Assembly: GCA_027346135.1 (NCBI GenBank) | Contig: DAIESS010000003.1 | Span: forward strand, 1 to 43,482 | Source of the DNA: Candidatus Saccharimonadota bacterium | GTDB lineage: Bacteria > Patescibacteriota > Saccharimonadia > Saccharimonadales > UBA4665 | DNA length: 43,482 bases | Reading direction: 5' to 3' | In this document: positions 1-6,983 of the stretch, piece after piece | Numbering within the stretch: position 1 is the first letter of the stretch | How the letters are laid out: each line of letters opens with the position of its first letter | Notes under the pieces: generated by a model | Seen by the model: only the letters and a program-made list of their open reading frames with translations | Databases searched by the model: none | Told to the model about the DNA's origin: nothing | Program-made: the position numbers and the translations under genes

Positions 1-103
1 AAGTAATGACTATCTTCGATATGATAATTGTTCTATTTCAACGTTGAGCATTATATTTGCGGGTATAAAATAATAAGCGTTAGCACATTATATAGGGGGA
101 TGC

Positions 104-1654
104 ATGAGAGTAAATATCAGGCTATATAGTTCTCTAGTTTTGAGTTTGATAATGATACTGGCTCTACTCACTGTCAATCCGCAGGTGCACGCAACGCCCA
201 CAATCACCGAATCATATATAAGCATCGGTTACAGTTCGACAAATCAACCCGATGAAATCGTGACAGGGTCAGATGGAGCGTTGTGGTTTAAGAATGGGAG
301 TGGATCATTTAGTTTAGGACGACTTACAACGGCAGGCGTATATACCGCGTACACGCCCAGTATAAGCGGTCCTTACCTTACCAAAGACTCAAATGGCGAT
401 ATGTGGGCTAGTTCGTGTGATGCCAACCAAATCAGTAAGGTAAACACTGACGGTACGATAAGTGCTGCTTATGCAATACCGGCTGGCTATACATGTCCTA
501 GGAACATAAGTGGGGACGCAAATAGCAACTTATGGTTTGTGGACCAAAATAGTACAGATGGCAGCTGGATTTTTGTTGCCAAAATGTCCCAAAGTGGCAG
601 TTTTACTACTTACAATATATCGGATTATGGTTATGACGTAGGTAATTTTGCCTCCGGCTCTGACGGTAATGTGTGGTTTGCTATGACAAAAAGTGGCAGT
701 ACGCCTAAAATAGCTAAAATTGATGCGTCGGGTATAATTACGAAATACACATCGCCATGCGGGTCATCAAGGATAGCTGCCGGCCCAGATGGAGCGTTGT
801 GGTATACGTGCGGGAACTACATCGGGCGCATAACTACAGGCGGAGTTATCACGACTTTTGCGCTTGCACCTAACTCCTATCCGGGATATATAACGCAAGG
901 TCCTGATGGAGCCATGTGGTTTACTCAAAGTAATACGGGCGGAACCTATGGTGGTAGTATAGGGCGTATATCTATGAATGGCACGATAAGCGTATACCCT
1001 CTGACGTCTACATCCTCTCCTTCGCCGCGTGGAATCACGACTGGCCCAGATGGAGCATTATGGTTCGCGGAGAGCTCTGCAAACAGGATTGGTAGAATTA
1101 CGATTCCATACCCATCGACGCCTACGAATCTAACTTTGGCGGCCCCGGTGACGAACGGGTCAGCTTCTTTGAGCTGGGACGCATCCGATGCGTCAACCTC
1201 ATATGACGTGTACCGTGACGGAGTAAAAATAGGCAATGTCAGCCAAACGCACTACTATGACAGTGGACTTGCGGAAGGAAGTTATAGCTACTATGTAGAA
1301 GGCGTTAATAGTAGCGGAACAAGTGCGGCCTCTAATACAGTCGCCCTTACTGTGGATAAGACAGGACCTGTTGTCCAGGTTGATAGCCCAGCGGACGGCG
1401 CTACCGTAAGTGGTACCGCCACATTTACGGGGAGTGTTACCGATCCGCACCTCGACTACTATACCTATTACTTAAATAACGATAGCAGTGTAGGCATACC
1501 GTCAGTTACGGTCTGGGCGTCAAAGAATAATGAAACTATCGCAAGTATTAATACCACGGCAGTGGCGAATGGTAACTATCACTTGACATTTGTCGCACGT
1601 GATATAGCCGGTAACTATAGTGTCACAGAGCGGCAAATTACTATAGCTAACTAA
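104..1654 (+). CDS. Secreted seven-bladed beta-propeller protein (Vgb/SMP-30-like) with FnIII and Ig-like domains
   Basis: 516 residues. The N-terminus is a classical signal peptide (basic start, hydrophobic stretch, cleavage near VHA at about residue 30). Residues about 45-330 carry seven repeats of the type GPDGALWF (GSDGALWF, DSNGDMWAS, DANSNLWF, GSDGNVWF, GPDGALWY, GPDGAMWF, GPDGALWF), the blade signature of virginiamycin-B-lyase-like propellers. A fibronectin type III domain follows (about 337-418), then a bacterial Ig-like domain (about 420-516). There is no C-terminal anchor, so it is probably secreted or held non-covalently. No histidine occurs in the propeller, so the histidines needed for lyase chemistry are missing and a binding or adhesion role is more likely. 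The ATG follows a G-rich Shine-Dalgarno (GGGGG, 4-5 nt upstream). Codon use looks more AT-rich (many ATA codons) than in downstream genes, a possible sign of transfer. Domain calls are by motif only. Confidence 0.8.
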   Translation: MRVNIRLYSSLVLSLIMILALLTVNPQVHATPTITESYISIGYSSTNQPDEIVTGSDGALWFKNGSGSFSLGRLTTAGVYTAYTPSISGPYLTKDSNGDMWASSCDANQISKVNTDGTISAAYAIPAGYTCPRNISGDANSNLWFVDQNSTDGSWIFVAKMSQSGSFTTYNISDYGYDVGNFASGSDGNVWFAMTKSGSTPKIAKIDASGIITKYTSPCGSSRIAAGPDGALWYTCGNYIGRITTGGVITTFALAPNSYPGYITQGPDGAMWFTQSNTGGTYGGSIGRISMNGTISVYPLTSTSSPSPRGITTGPDGALWFAESSANRIGRITIPYPSTPTNLTLAAPVTNGSASLSWDASDASTSYDVYRDGVKIGNVSQTHYYDSGLAEGSYSYYVEGVNSSGTSAASNTVALTVDKTGPVVQVDSPADGATVSGTATFTGSVTDPHLDYYTYYLNNDSSVGIPSVTVWASKNNETIASINTTAVANGNYHLTFVARDIAGNYSVTERQITIAN

Positions 1655-1798
1655 TGGCTTTTGCCTTAACGTAAAGATATTTTAAATATCGGATTTGCGT
1701 TCGATGGCTTATATTTGCAATAAAAAAGGGTAGCTCTAGCGGTTTAAGTTATTGTTTGGTACCATGAATCTAGCTTATTATTTATGAGGGAAATTAAA

Positions 1799-2788
1799 AT
1801 GATTAAACGCAGATTGTCTGCCTTGCTCGCCAGCGTAGTATTAATTGTAGCGATGGCCAGTAGTTCGTTAGTGCCAGCCTTAGCCGCCACAAGCAGCGTA
1901 GGTGGAAATGGACTAAAGATATCACCAGTCCGAACAGATATAACGATCAACCCAGGCCAGACTCAAACCGTTTCGGTAACAGTTCAGAACGTAACCAGTG
2001 CACCGGCAAGCCTACAGGTCTTAATAAACGACTTTGTGGCCGGAGCAGATGAATCGGGCCAGCCATCACTTTTGCTAGATGCCACCAAGTACGCTCCTAG
2101 CCACAGCCTAAAGCGTTATGTAGCACCAATCCCTGACATAACCCTGCAGCCCAACGAGCAAAAAGTCGTCAAGGTGGAAATCTCGATACCTACTAATGTC
2201 GCTGGCGGTGGTTATTACGGCGCCGTCCGTTTCGCGCCAGCCGGTACAACTCCCGACAAAAACGTGACACTTTCGGCCAGTGTCGGCTCACTAATCTTGG
2301 TCCGCGTACCTGGCGATGTTAAGGATGATTTACGTTTAGCTAGCCTGGACGTCCGTAAGGGCAACAGCGTCCGAGTGTTGTTTACTGACAACAAGGGCAT
2401 TAAGGCTGCTGTTCGTTTCGAGAACAAGGGCAACGTTCAGGAACAGCCATTTGGTAAGTTGCTGCTCAAAAAGGGTGGCAAAACCTTGCAAAGCATCGAA
2501 ATCAACAACACCGACCCACGTGGCAACGTCCTGCCCGACAGCATCCGCAAGTTCGAGGTTAACCTCGACAAAGTCGGTAGCTTTGGTAAGTACACCGTTC
2601 AAGGTAACTTTGGCTACGGCACCGCTGGACAACTCTTGAGCGGCCAAACCACTTTCTACGTTGTGCCACTGGCCGTTGTCGTACTGGCAGTTCTGGTAAT
2701 CCTGGCGATCTTGTTCTTCATCGTTGTCTTCCCGAAGATGGTTCGCAATTACAACCGCAGTGTTGTACGTAAAGCCAGCCGCCGCTAG
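1799..2788 (+). CDS. Membrane-anchored surface protein, DUF916/WxL-interacting-like
   Basis: 329 residues from the start chosen here. The ORF track begins at 1784, but GAGGG (1786-1790) lies inside that extension and makes a well-spaced Shine-Dalgarno for the ATG at 1799, which gives MIKRRLSALL. A signal peptide runs to about residue 30 (LVPALAA). The mature part begins with ISPVRTDITINPGQTQTVSV, and GGGYYGAVRFAP lies near residue 145. This layout resembles the DUF916-type peptidoglycan-binding or COG1470-like beta-sandwich region of cell-surface proteins. A C-terminal transmembrane helix (about residues 290-312, VVPLAVVVLAVLVILAILFF) and a basic tail give a type I anchored topology. It sits in a run of three exported proteins, each with its own leader region. 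Function is probably cell-surface binding. The family assignment is tentative; export and anchoring are clear. Confidence 0.75.
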   Translation: MIKRRLSALLASVVLIVAMASSSLVPALAATSSVGGNGLKISPVRTDITINPGQTQTVSVTVQNVTSAPASLQVLINDFVAGADESGQPSLLLDATKYAPSHSLKRYVAPIPDITLQPNEQKVVKVEISIPTNVAGGGYYGAVRFAPAGTTPDKNVTLSASVGSLILVRVPGDVKDDLRLASLDVRKGNSVRVLFTDNKGIKAAVRFENKGNVQEQPFGKLLLKKGGKTLQSIEINNTDPRGNVLPDSIRKFEVNLDKVGSFGKYTVQGNFGYGTAGQLLSGQTTFYVVPLAVVVLAVLVILAILFFIVVFPKMVRNYNRSVVRKASRR

Positions 2789-2807
2789 AAGAATCTTTTA
2801 AACAAGG

Positions 2808-2844
2808 GACAGTATCGATTGTCTACGAGACAACTGGTACTGTC
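2808..2844. terminator. Two-tier hairpin after the DUF916-like gene
   Basis: GACAGTA (2808-2814) pairs with TACTGTC (2838-2844), and TTGTCT/AGACAA pairs inside around an ACG loop. It lies 20 bp past the stop of the DUF916-like gene. No strong T-run follows, so it may act as an RNA 3'-end stabiliser or a weak terminator. The rest of 2845-2976 shows no gene. Confidence 0.5.
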
Positions 2845-2976
2845 TCGATTCATATATTGACATAAGCGCTATATACACCCGCTGTCAATGGGCGCCTTTC
2901 ATCTGTTACGACCGATACCGTGCTTGTCTTTTTGGCGCATATTGCATATGGTTAATAGTAGGAAAAGCCCTATAAA

Positions 2977-3861
2977 ATGAAAAAATTTAAACGTCTGCTT
3001 TCGGCTCTTGCATTATGCGCACTGATTGTTTTTGGTGGTGCCGTGCCGCAGGTTAGGGCTTTGGGGTCGTCGCAAAATCCGCAATCTGGTTCGGTTGGTC
3101 TGGAAGGCACCGTACCCGGGCCGCCGCCATCGACTGCCGCTACCATCAGTATTCCATCAAATGGCCAGACCTTTACGAGCACGCCAATTACCGTTAGCGG
3201 TCTGTGTACGACCGGCTTGCTCGTCAAGATTTTTTCCAATAACGTCTTTGTGGGCTCGACGATATGTACGAGCGGCAGTTACTCGTTAAAAATTGACCTG
3301 TTTAGTGGCGCCAATGACCTTGTAGCTAGGGTATACGACGCGCTTGATCAAGCCGGGCCGGACTCGGCCGTTATCCGGGTGACCTTTAACGATGCTCAAT
3401 TCATCACGTTCGGCACGCGCGTTACACTTACCAGCACCTATGCCCGCAAAGGTGCTGCACCCGGTCAAGCCTTAACCTGGCCGATCACCTTGAGTGGTGG
3501 ACGGGCTCCATACGCCATAACAGCCGACTGGGGCGACGGCAAGCCGGCTGACCTCATTAGCAAGTCTTTTGCCGAAGAGTTTAACATTTCGCACATTTAT
3601 GACTCAGCTGGTGTTTATAACATAGTTATCAAGGCGACCGATGCCAATGGCGTGTCGGCCTACTTGCAATTAGTCGGTGTTGGCACCGGACAGGTAACGG
3701 GCGGGGCCAACGGTAAGAGCGGTACGACCACAGTCGTCAAGACGCAAATCCTGTGGATTCCATTACTGGGCATTTTGCCACTGCTAGCCATCGCCTTTTG
3801 GCTGGGGCGTCGTCACGAGCTGTTTACGATTCGCAAACGTCTCGAACAAAACCGGCTTTAA
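2977..3861 (+). CDS. Membrane-anchored secreted protein with Ig/PKD-like domains
   Basis: 294 residues. There is a signal peptide (MKKFKRLLSALALCALIVFG, cleavage near VRA at about 28). An Ig-like segment spans about residues 50-125 (ISIPSNGQTFTSTPITVSG). A PKD-like domain spans about 150-225, with the typical pattern of a WGDG turn (ADWGDGKPAD), ISHIYDSAGVYNIVIKATD and a following strand. A Gly/Thr-rich stretch leads to a C-terminal transmembrane helix (LWIPLLGILPLLAIAFWLG) and a basic cytoplasmic tail. The protein therefore projects from the cell surface and is probably an adhesin-like or structural spacer protein. AGGA lies about 12 nt before the ATG. No enzymatic motif is seen. It is separate from mnmA downstream, which has its own -10 box. 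Confidence 0.75.
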   Translation: MKKFKRLLSALALCALIVFGGAVPQVRALGSSQNPQSGSVGLEGTVPGPPPSTAATISIPSNGQTFTSTPITVSGLCTTGLLVKIFSNNVFVGSTICTSGSYSLKIDLFSGANDLVARVYDALDQAGPDSAVIRVTFNDAQFITFGTRVTLTSTYARKGAAPGQALTWPITLSGGRAPYAITADWGDGKPADLISKSFAEEFNISHIYDSAGVYNIVIKATDANGVSAYLQLVGVGTGQVTGGANGKSGTTTVVKTQILWIPLLGILPLLAIAFWLGRRHELFTIRKRLEQNRL

Positions 3862-3943
3862 GATGGCTAAAATTGCCGGCCGGGCCTTTGTTTGTGTTGC
3901 AGGGCTATAAAAAAGAGCGTAATTTTGCTAAAATAGACAGGTT

Positions 3944-4990
3944 ATGGCAAAAAAAGTATTTGTTGGTATGAGCGGCGGCGTCGATTCGTCGGTTACGGCG
4001 GCTTTGCTAAAAGAGCAGGGCTACGACGTAACGGGCGTCTACATGAAAAACTGGAGTCAGGATTTGCCGGGCTTTGCTTGCCCGTGGAAAGAAGATTACC
4101 AAGACGCCAAGCGCGTGGCTGTGCAGTTAGGCATCGACTTTAAAATGTACGACTTTGAAAAAGAGTATCGCCATAAGGTCGTCGATTATATGATTGCCGA
4201 GTACCAGGCCGGCCGAACCCCGAACCCCGACATTATGTGTAACCAAGAGGTGAAGTTTAAACTCTTTTTGAATACCGCCCTGGAAGATGGTGCCGATATG
4301 ATTGCCACCGGCCACTACTCGAGGATCAAAGATGGTCAGCTTTTTACAGCCGCCAACGTCGACAAGGACCAATCTTATTTTCTCTACCGCGTAACGGCCG
4401 ATGCGCTCGAACATTCTCTGATGCCGATTGGCGATTTTAAAACCAAAGACGAAGTGCGGGCGGTAGCCAAAAAATTTGGCCTGGCTACGGCCGACAAAAA
4501 GGACAGTCAGGGCATTTGTTTTGTCGGCAAGGTTGGCATTCGTGAATTTTTAGAGCAATTTGTTACGGCCGAACCTGGCGATATTGTCGAACAGAACGGC
4601 ATAAAAATTGGCCGTCATGACGGTGCGCTGTTTTATACCATTGGTCAGCGCCACGGTTTGTATGTTGGCGGCGGCTTGCCGTACTACGTTGTCGGCAAAG
4701 ATATGGCCAAAAACGAAGTCTATGTCACGACCGACTTGCAAGACGAGCGTTTGTGGCGCGAAGAATTGCATTTAACCGATTTGCACTGGATTAATAACGA
4801 ACCGGAATCAGGGCGAAATTACCAAGTCCGGACGCGCTACCGGGCGCCTTTGGTTACGATTGAGGGCATGCAAAAAGATGATGCCGGTCTGCGGCTGAGT
4901 TTAAGCGAAGCTGTACGCGCCATTACGCCCGGCCAATCGGCTGTTATATACGACGGCGACCGCGTTTTGGGCGGCGGTATTGTTGTTTAG
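3944..4990 (+). CDS. mnmA: tRNA-specific 2-thiouridylase MnmA
   Basis: 348 residues, close to the usual family length. MnmA adenylates and thiolates U34 of tRNA-Lys, -Glu and -Gln in the cytoplasm, taking sulfur from a persulfide relay. The PP-loop SGGVDSS is at residues 10-16. The catalytic cysteine pair is C99 (DIMCNQEVKF) and C192 (SQGICFVGK). The central IGQRHGL motif and C-terminal beta-barrel are intact. The ATG is only 9 nt after a TAAAAT box (3929-3934), so the mRNA is nearly leaderless. The stop overlaps the end of the convergent small gene at 4987-5247 by 4 bp. Together with trhO at 31271, it points to active wobble-uridine modification. Confidence 0.96.
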   Translation: MAKKVFVGMSGGVDSSVTAALLKEQGYDVTGVYMKNWSQDLPGFACPWKEDYQDAKRVAVQLGIDFKMYDFEKEYRHKVVDYMIAEYQAGRTPNPDIMCNQEVKFKLFLNTALEDGADMIATGHYSRIKDGQLFTAANVDKDQSYFLYRVTADALEHSLMPIGDFKTKDEVRAVAKKFGLATADKKDSQGICFVGKVGIREFLEQFVTAEPGDIVEQNGIKIGRHDGALFYTIGQRHGLYVGGGLPYYVVGKDMAKNEVYVTTDLQDERLWREELHLTDLHWINNEPESGRNYQVRTRYRAPLVTIEGMQKDDAGLRLSLSEAVRAITPGQSAVIYDGDRVLGGGIVV

Positions 4991-5247
4991 TCTCTAGTGT
5001 TGTTGAGATTGCAGGGTTGGAGACGTTCGACTTCGGGCGTATTAGTTCCCGGGCACAAAACCTCAACCAGGCCGAGCAAACTCATCATGGCGGCGTCTAC
5101 TTGAACCATGGAATATCGATGGTCACCAACCAATAACTCGCTGTCGGGTGGTAAATTATCGCTTTTTTCGCAGGTTTGTAGCAAGCTCATGCCCAAAAAT
5201 TCGCAGTTTTTGCATTTGTCCGGTATGTAATCAAATAATTTTGCCAT
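4987..5247 (-). CDS. Small cysteine-containing protein of unknown function
   Basis: 86 residues, convergent with mnmA and overlapping its stop by 4 bp. The N-terminus has C-x2-C and a further Cys (DKCKNCEFLGMSLLQTCEKS), with two more Cys near the C-terminus (EVLCPG, QPCN). A small metal-binding or redox-active fold is possible. There is no signal peptide or membrane segment. Composition matches the backbone, not the GC-rich tract next to it. Upstream (minus strand) there is no clear Shine-Dalgarno; an AT-rich CATAATTTAATC stretch could serve as a -10, as for other short-leader genes here. I do not recognise the family. The intact frame, convergent placement and cysteine spacing support a real gene. 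Confidence 0.6.
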   Translation of the reverse strand: MAKLFDYIPDKCKNCEFLGMSLLQTCEKSDNLPPDSELLVGDHRYSMVQVDAAMMSLLGLVEVLCPGTNTPEVERLQPCNLNNTRD

Positions 5248-5275
5248 GATAATTGAAGATTAAATTATGGTAGGT

Positions 5276-5287
5276 GTAACGAAAAGT
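5276..5287. repeat. Left copy of inverted repeat bounding GC-rich unit 1
   Basis: GTAACGAAAAGT, the exact reverse complement of 5950-5961. It extends to 13 bp with the outer T/A pair. It marks the left edge of the GC-rich segment holding the 155-residue membrane protein gene. Confidence 0.8.
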
Positions 5288-5305
5288 GAGCGGTGTATGG
5301 GTGGC

Positions 5306-5354
5306 TGGCACGGCCAGGGTAGCAGAGAAATTCCTCCGTACCATGGCCGTGCCA
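5306..5354 (-). terminator. Hairpin after the unit 1 gene
   Basis: TGGCACGGCCA (5306-5316) pairs perfectly with TGGCCGTGCCA (5344-5354), and GGTA/TACC pairs again inside. It begins 9 bp past the stop of the 155-residue gene on the minus strand. There is no T-run, so it is an atypical terminator or an mRNA 3' stabiliser. Confidence 0.55.
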
Positions 5355-5363
5355 CTTATCACC

Positions 5364-5831
5364 TCAGAAGTTGAGGTGCTGCACCCACGACAGGAACTCG
5401 GCTGCCTTGCCCGAGAGCCAGACGATCGCGTCTGCTGCCCAGCCCATCGTGAAGAACAGCACGGCGACGATGACCATCAGCCACTTCCATAGGTCGCTCT
5501 TCGAGCGCTGGTTGATGACGGCGAAGGCGATGAACGCGACGATGAGCAACAGGGTGAAGGTGAAGTTTCCTGCTGCCTCTGGAGCACCGTGCTCGACGGC
5601 GAAATTGTCGATCGCCTGGCGGAGGCTGGTGCTGATGTCGTGCAGGACGCCGATGTTGACCACCAGGATCCCGAGGATCAGCAGCAGCGCGGTCGACCGC
5701 CATGCCCCACGCAAGTGGAACAGGCCGTAGAGGCCGAGTGCCGCCAGGATGACAATCACGGCGGCCAGGCCGGTGGAGAAGGTGGTAGTGACCGCGGCGG
5801 GTGCCGTGGCCAGGCTGACAAGCGTGTACAT
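5364..5831 (-). CDS. Small multi-pass membrane protein of GC-rich unit 1
   Basis: 155 residues, almost entirely hydrophobic. Four membrane segments are likely: about 14-35 (TTFSTGLAAVIVILAALGLY), 43-62 (RSTALLLILGILVVNIGVL), 88-108 (NFTFTLLLIVAFIAFAVIN) and 115-140 (LWKWLMVIVAVLFFTMGWAA). No catalytic motif is visible. The start is backed by GGAG 6 nt upstream. The minus-strand 5' UTR is structured, with palindromes at 5917-5929 and 5934-5947, and the promoter lies at 5963-5989. GC and codon use (CTG, GTC, CGC, ATC) are clearly higher than in the flanking mnmA and alaS regions, so it looks acquired or specially constrained. I do not recognise a family. Overlapping ORFs on the plus strand are shadows. 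Inverted repeats at 5276 and 5950 frame the whole unit. Confidence 0.75.
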   Translation of the reverse strand: MYTLVSLATAPAAVTTTFSTGLAAVIVILAALGLYGLFHLRGAWRSTALLLILGILVVNIGVLHDISTSLRQAIDNFAVEHGAPEAAGNFTFTLLLIVAFIAFAVINQRSKSDLWKWLMVIVAVLFFTMGWAADAIVWLSGKAAEFLSWVQHLNF

Positions 5832-5949
5832 GACGCGCTCCGTTCTGTGCCGGTTGGCACGGTCGGTGTTACCTGTGTTTCCGGAATTAAGGCGGAAGGC
5901 CTGGACCTCCCTTGCGGTTCGCCGCGAACGCTAGAGCAGCGCTGCTCGA

Positions 5950-5961
5950 ACTTTTCGTTAC
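5950..5961. repeat. Right copy of inverted repeat bounding GC-rich unit 1
   Basis: ACTTTTCGTTAC, the perfect reverse complement of 5276-5287. It sits directly after the minus-strand -10 box, so the expected transcription start falls inside it. Confidence 0.8.
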
Positions 5962-5962
5962 A

Positions 5963-5989
5963 AATATAACCATACTCTACAAACGTCAA
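5963..5989 (-). promoter_or_regulatory. Promoter of GC-rich unit 1
   Basis: On the minus strand, TTGACG (5989-5984) is followed after 15 bp by TATATT (5968-5963), with TG just upstream of the -10. The spacing is short but the boxes are good. It would give a 5' UTR of about 125 nt before the 155-residue gene. Confidence 0.55.
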
Positions 5990-6050
5990 AATGCACAATA
6001 TTAGTCTCGACAACCCTTTATGGATTTATGCTAGAAGGAATTTAGGCATG

Positions 6051-6142
6051 AAAAAAAGCCGTCATAAGATACAAATTGGGGGAAGGTGAACAAAATGCTC
6101 GCCACATCCTTCTTATTCTCTTAAAACGGCTACCCTCCAGGG
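6051..6142 (-). terminator. Long-hairpin terminator element A (unit 2)
   Basis: Read on the minus strand: CCC-TGGA-GGG mini-hairpin, then AGCCGTTTTAAGA (6131-6119) pairing with TCTTATGACGGCT (6069-6057) with one mismatch and one wobble, then a run of seven T. About 50 nt lie between the arms. The outer parts match element B at 6812-6906 (GGAGGG-N-AGCCG at the start, CGGCTTTTTT at the end). Confidence 0.65.
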
Positions 6143-6199
6143 TCTGAATCACCATCATCGATGTGGTGACCAGCTTTCAGCTGAAGGGTTGTTCGTCGA

Positions 6200-6541
6200 T
6201 CAGACACGCCGGTAGCGGCGCACGCGCCAGAGCGTGTAGATCATCAGTCCGAAGGCCGCCGGTACCAGTGGGTCGTCCAATTGACCGAACACCGGTATGG
6301 CTTCGTCGGCGATGTCGAACGGCAGCCACAGTGTCAGGACCTTGGTGGCCAGTTTGACGAAGGCCGCCTCGCGCGGGTTTGCTTTGTAGAGAGCGTAGGC
6401 CTCTCCCCATGAGCGTTTGGTTGGGAGCGGCTCTCCTGCTCGCTCGACGCTCTGTGACTGAACGGGAATGGGCTGCACCCAATCCTGTCGGCCGACGTAG
6501 CCATCCTTGTCCCGGCCCGGGCCGGTCTGTTTGCCGAACAT
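6200..6541 (-). CDS. DUF1232-like small membrane protein of GC-rich unit 2
   Basis: 113 residues. The N-terminal 60 residues are polar (MFGKQTGPGRDKDGYVGRQD). The C-terminal half holds LWLPFDIADEAIPVFGQLDD followed by LVPAAFGLMIYTLWRVRRYR. This matches the general DUF1232 pattern (PxDxIPDxIPxxGxxDD plus a hydrophobic helix), with EA replacing the usual PD. Function of that family is not settled. AAAGGAACC lies 5-8 nt before the ATG. It is the second gene after the 30-residue peptide at 6569-6661, 27 bp apart, under the promoter at 6725-6753, and ends before terminator element A. High GC as in unit 1. The family call is by motif and could be wrong; the gene itself is well supported by Shine-Dalgarno, promoter and terminator. 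Confidence 0.7.
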   Translation of the reverse strand: MFGKQTGPGRDKDGYVGRQDWVQPIPVQSQSVERAGEPLPTKRSWGEAYALYKANPREAAFVKLATKVLTLWLPFDIADEAIPVFGQLDDPLVPAAFGLMIYTLWRVRRYRRV

Positions 6542-6568
6542 GGTGGTTCCTTTCGGTTGACGGGGTGC

Positions 6569-6661
6569 TTACTGACCGCGTGAGCGGCTGAGGTACTTCT
6601 TGACCCTGAGGAACGTCAGGGAGAGGGCAAAGCCAGCCAACAAGAAGACCAGCGACATCAT
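6569..6661 (-). CDS. 30-residue single-span membrane peptide (not in ORF track)
   Basis: Reads MMSLVFLLAGFALSLTFLRV followed by KKYLSRSRGQ and TAA. It has one hydrophobic helix and a basic C-terminal tail, typical of regulatory or toxin-like membrane miniproteins. AAGGAG (6673-6668) is 6 nt before the first ATG and 9 nt before the second, so translation is very likely. It is the first gene of GC-rich unit 2, about 55 nt downstream of the predicted transcription start, and precedes the DUF1232-like gene by 27 bp. Its role is unknown. Candidates are an accessory subunit of the DUF1232-like protein or a small stress peptide; nothing in the sequence decides between them. Confidence 0.7.
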   Translation of the reverse strand: MMSLVFLLAGFALSLTFLRVKKYLSRSRGQ

Positions 6662-6705
6662 GATGAACTCCTTAAGGATCGGAAGTGCGTAGCACTTCGG
6701 TGAGA

Positions 6706-6716
6706 TTCTTGACGAA
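6706..6716. repeat. TTCTTGACGAA box, copy 1 (start of unit 2)
   Basis: On the minus strand it begins 8 nt after the -10 box of the unit 2 promoter. The identical box occupies the identical position in unit 3 (7527-7537), and an inverted copy is at 6952-6962. TTC-TTGAC-GAA is itself a short dyad, as expected for an operator. Confidence 0.65.
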
Positions 6717-6724
6717 CTGCGTGC

Positions 6725-6753
6725 ATAATATTCTGGCATAGTTAATTTGTCAA
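6725..6753 (-). promoter_or_regulatory. Sigma-70-type promoter of unit 2
   Basis: TTGACA (6753-6748), 17-bp spacer, TATTAT (6730-6725) on the minus strand. It drives the 30-residue peptide and the DUF1232-like gene. The first part, ATTGACAAATTA, is shared with the unit 3 promoter. Confidence 0.8.
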
Positions 6754-6770
6754 TCTCGTTAGTATAAGCC

Positions 6771-6797
6771 TGCTTTATAGGACGGACCTATAAAGCA
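6771..6797. repeat. 11-bp perfect dyad upstream of the unit 2 promoter
   Basis: TGCTTTATAGG, 5-nt loop, CCTATAAAGCA. It lies 18 bp upstream of the unit 2 -35 box and just after terminator element B, so it could be an activator or repressor site or part of transcription termination. Confidence 0.6.
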
Positions 6798-6811
6798 AAA
6801 TTTTGAGAATG

Positions 6812-6906
6812 AAAAAAGCCGCATGGTGAAGAAAGATAAGGGGAAAGATGCGGCCATAGCCAGCATCACATCACTTACTTTCCGCATATGCGGCTTCCCT
6901 CCGGGC
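6812..6906 (-). terminator. Long-hairpin terminator element B (unit 3)
   Basis: Minus strand: CGGAGGGAAGCCG leader, AAGCCGCAT (6896-6888) pairing with ATGCGGCTT (6824-6816), then a T-run (TTTTTT). An inner arm pairs GGAAAG-TAAG with CTTATCTTTC. A local palindrome CCGCATATGCGG overlaps the first arm, so alternative folds exist. Confidence 0.65.
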
Positions 6907-6951
6907 CCAGACAAATCATCGTTGTCTATCTGAGAGTGATCCGGAAGGGAA

Positions 6952-6962
6952 TTCGTCAAGAA
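6952..6962. repeat. Inverted copy of the box, 3' end of unit 3
   Basis: TTCGTCAAGAA, the reverse complement of 7527-7537 and 6706-6716. It lies between the last gene of unit 3 and terminator element B. Confidence 0.65.
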
Positions 6963-6983
6963 GGTTTGGGGGTATGAAAACAT

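Noticed and set aside
104-1654. Calling the propeller a streptogramin (virginiamycin B) lyase
   Set aside because: The propeller has no histidine, so the catalytic residues of that enzyme family cannot be present.
5371-5969. Several plus-strand ORFs across unit 1
   Set aside because: Shadows of the GC-rich minus-strand membrane gene; no ribosome site and no coherent hydrophobic or motif pattern.
6759-6983. Minus-strand 74-residue ORF after unit 3
   Set aside because: It runs through terminator element B and the upstream dyad, which explain the sequence better. A start at the internal ATG after GGAGGG cannot be fully excluded.
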